Assembly (NCBI GenBank): GCA_003141795.1
Contig: PLNO01000025.1
Location: forward strand, 679 to 9,010
Length of the DNA: 8,332 nt
Direction of reading: 5' to 3'
Origin: Spirochaetaceae bacterium
GTDB taxonomy: Bacteria > Spirochaetota > Spirochaetia > SZUA-6 > Fen-1364
Shown: piece by piece, positions 7,040 to 8,332 of the stretch
Layout: every line of letters starts with the position of its first letter
Position numbering within the stretch: the first letter of the stretch is position 1
The notes under the pieces: model-generated
Told to the model about the DNA's origin: nothing
Seen by the model: the letters and a program-made list of their open reading frames with translations, nothing else
Database searches by the model: none
Position numbers and translations under genes: made by a program

Positions 7040-8332
7040 CTACGGTTTCACGCGGCGATCGTAGATACGGTCCTGGGCAAGCAGGATCGCCTTGCGCAGT
7101 CTGATCGATTTCGGGGTGACCTCCACCATCTCGTCTTCCCGCAGGTACAGGATGGCCCGCTCCAGCGTCATGGGCTGGATAGGGGTGAGGGTCAGCGCCT
7201 CGTCCTTGCTCACGGAGCGCATGTTGGAGAGCTTCTTCTCCTTGCACGGGTTGACGTTCAATTCGGAATCAAGGTTGTGCTCGCCGACGATCATCCCTTC
7301 GTAGACACGGTCCCCGGGAACGACGAAGAGGCGTCCGCGCGGCTCGAGGTGGTACAGTCCGTAAATGACGGCGTTCCCGGCCCGATCGGACACCATCGAA
7401 CCGGTGAACCGATCGATGAAGTCGCCCCGGTACTCCTCGTAGCCCGTGAGGTAGGAGTTCATGATCCCCGTCCCCTTCGTATCGGTGAGGAAGAGGTCAC
7501 GGTAGCCGATGAGGGCGCGGGTGGGAACGGAGAACTCCAGGTGGACGCGGCCCCCGTCGTGGATGGTGTAGGTGAGCATGCGGCCCTTGCGTGCCGAAAG
7601 CTTCTCGGTGACCGCGCCGACGAAGGCCTCGTTACAGTCGACGAACAGGTGCTCGATCGGCTCGAGGGTCTTGCCGTTTTCCTGCTTGAAGATGACCTCG
7701 GGACGGCTCACGCAGACCTCGAAGTCCTCGCGGCGGAGCATCTCGATGAGAATGACGAGCTGGAACTCCCCCCTGCCGCGGATGATGAACCCGCCACCCC
7801 CCTTCATCTCCTCGACCTGGATGGAGACGTTGTTCAGGGTTTCCTTGAGAAGGCGCTCGTAGAGCCGCCCGGACTGCACGTTCTTTCCCTCCAGGCCGGA
7901 GAGGGGCGAGGTATTCACGAAGAAACGCATGGAGACGGTGGGTTCGTCGATCACGATCCGCTTGAGCGCCTTGGGGAACTCCCGATTGCATATGGTGTCC
8001 CCGATGTGAACGTTCTCGATGCCCGAGAGCACGACGATGTCCCCCGGCTCGGCGCTTTCCGCCTCCACGAGCTTCACCCCCGCGTAGGTCTGCAGCTGCG
8101 AGACGCTCAGAGCCTGGCGAACGTCGCCTTCCCCGATGCAGATGAGCCCGTCCTTGGAATGGGCACGGCCGTTGATCACCTTGCCGATGGCCTGCCGTCC
8201 GAAGTAGTCGGAGTAGGAAAGATCGGACACGAGCATCTGGAAGGGCTCCGTGCTCGTGTAGCGGGGCGGCGCGATCTTGTCGACGATCGCATCGAGCAGG
8301 GGGGTCAGGTTGTCGCCCTCCCCGTCGAGGGT
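7040..8332 (-). CDS. typA: Translational GTPase TypA/BipA, C-terminal part (5' end outside window)
   Basis: Ribosome-associated GTPase of the elongation-factor family, involved in 50S subunit assembly and stress or cold adaptation. The last 430 residues are visible, about two thirds of a usual 600-residue protein; the frame is open to the window edge, and the GTP-binding G domain lies outside apart from its last helix (visible residues 9-20, LTPLLDAIVDKI). Then come the EF-Tu-like domain II (about 30-110), the EF-G-III-like domain (about 135-220, VSMRFFVNTSPL then GRGEFQLVILIEMLRRE and SRPEVI), the EF-G-V-like domain (about 225-305, with GAVTEKL and RALIGYRD), and the TypA-specific C-terminal domain (about 306-430) with VYEGMIVGEHN, KKLSNMR and VEVTPKSIRLRK. 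The last block is diagnostic and separates it from EF-G and LepA. The stop is TAG. No terminator hairpin with T-run follows, so some read-through into the lipoprotein genes is possible. Confidence 0.97.
   Translation of the reverse strand, partial: TLDGEGDNLTPLLDAIVDKIAPPRYTSTEPFQMLVSDLSYSDYFGRQAIGKVINGRAHSKDGLICIGEGDVRQALSVSQLQTYAGVKLVEAESAEPGDIVVLSGIENVHIGDTICNREFPKALKRIVIDEPTVSMRFFVNTSPLSGLEGKNVQSGRLYERLLKETLNNVSIQVEEMKGGGGFIIRGRGEFQLVILIEMLRREDFEVCVSRPEVIFKQENGKTLEPIEHLFVDCNEAFVGAVTEKLSARKGRMLTYTIHDGGRVHLEFSVPTRALIGYRDLFLTDTKGTGIMNSYLTGYEEYRGDFIDRFTGSMVSDRAGNAVIYGLYHLEPRGRLFVVPGDRVYEGMIVGEHNLDSELNVNPCKEKKLSNMRSVSKDEALTLTPIQPMTLERAILYLREDEMVEVTPKSIRLRKAILLAQDRIYDRRVKP

Noticed and set aside
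5340..7064. Long open frame (574 codons) on the plus strand, antisense to both lipoprotein genes
   Set aside because: It is a product of GC-rich codon use in the opposite frame. The translation is rich in Arg, Pro and Ser with no recognisable domain, while the minus-strand frames carry complete, motif-rich proteins.

Overview
This is a GC-rich bacterial window with tightly packed genes and no RNA genes, mobile elements or CRISPR arrays. Two predicted lipoproteins with lipoboxes, a multi-domain hybrid histidine kinase and a TypA/BipA GTPase suggest a Gram-negative, diderm-type environmental bacterium. The sequence alone does not settle the phylum.

Layout from left to right. Positions 2-427 (+) hold the C-terminal end of a NarL/LuxR-type response regulator, entering from outside the window. 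It runs tail to tail into a minus-strand block. Read in the direction of transcription (right to left), that strand carries the C-terminal two thirds of typA (8332-7040), a 74-nt gap with a consensus -10 box and a Shine-Dalgarno site, two tandem paralogous LivJ-type substrate-binding lipoproteins (6965-5811 and 5830-4673), a dCache-HAMP-PAS hybrid histidine kinase (4676-2046), a HAD-family phosphatase or phosphomutase (1996-1361) and a short-chain dehydrogenase (1295-438).

The most interesting unit is binding protein, binding protein, sensor kinase. The first two genes overlap by 20 nt. The second overlaps the kinase by an ATGA junction. No ABC permease or ATPase gene lies between or directly beside them. 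I infer that the two binding proteins may act as periplasmic ligand receptors for the kinase rather than, or in addition to, feeding a transporter. Their amino-acid-type binding motifs are partly conserved, and the second carries Asp at lipoprotein position +2, an inner-membrane retention signal in E. coli. That would hold it next to the kinase's periplasmic sensor domain.

The HAD and SDR genes downstream may be read through from this operon. Each also has its own promoter-like sequence, and the SDR arrangement suggests a leaderless mRNA. No Hpt protein or partner regulator for the hybrid kinase is identifiable; the response regulator at the left edge is a possible but unproven partner. There is no gene-free stretch longer than 300 bases.
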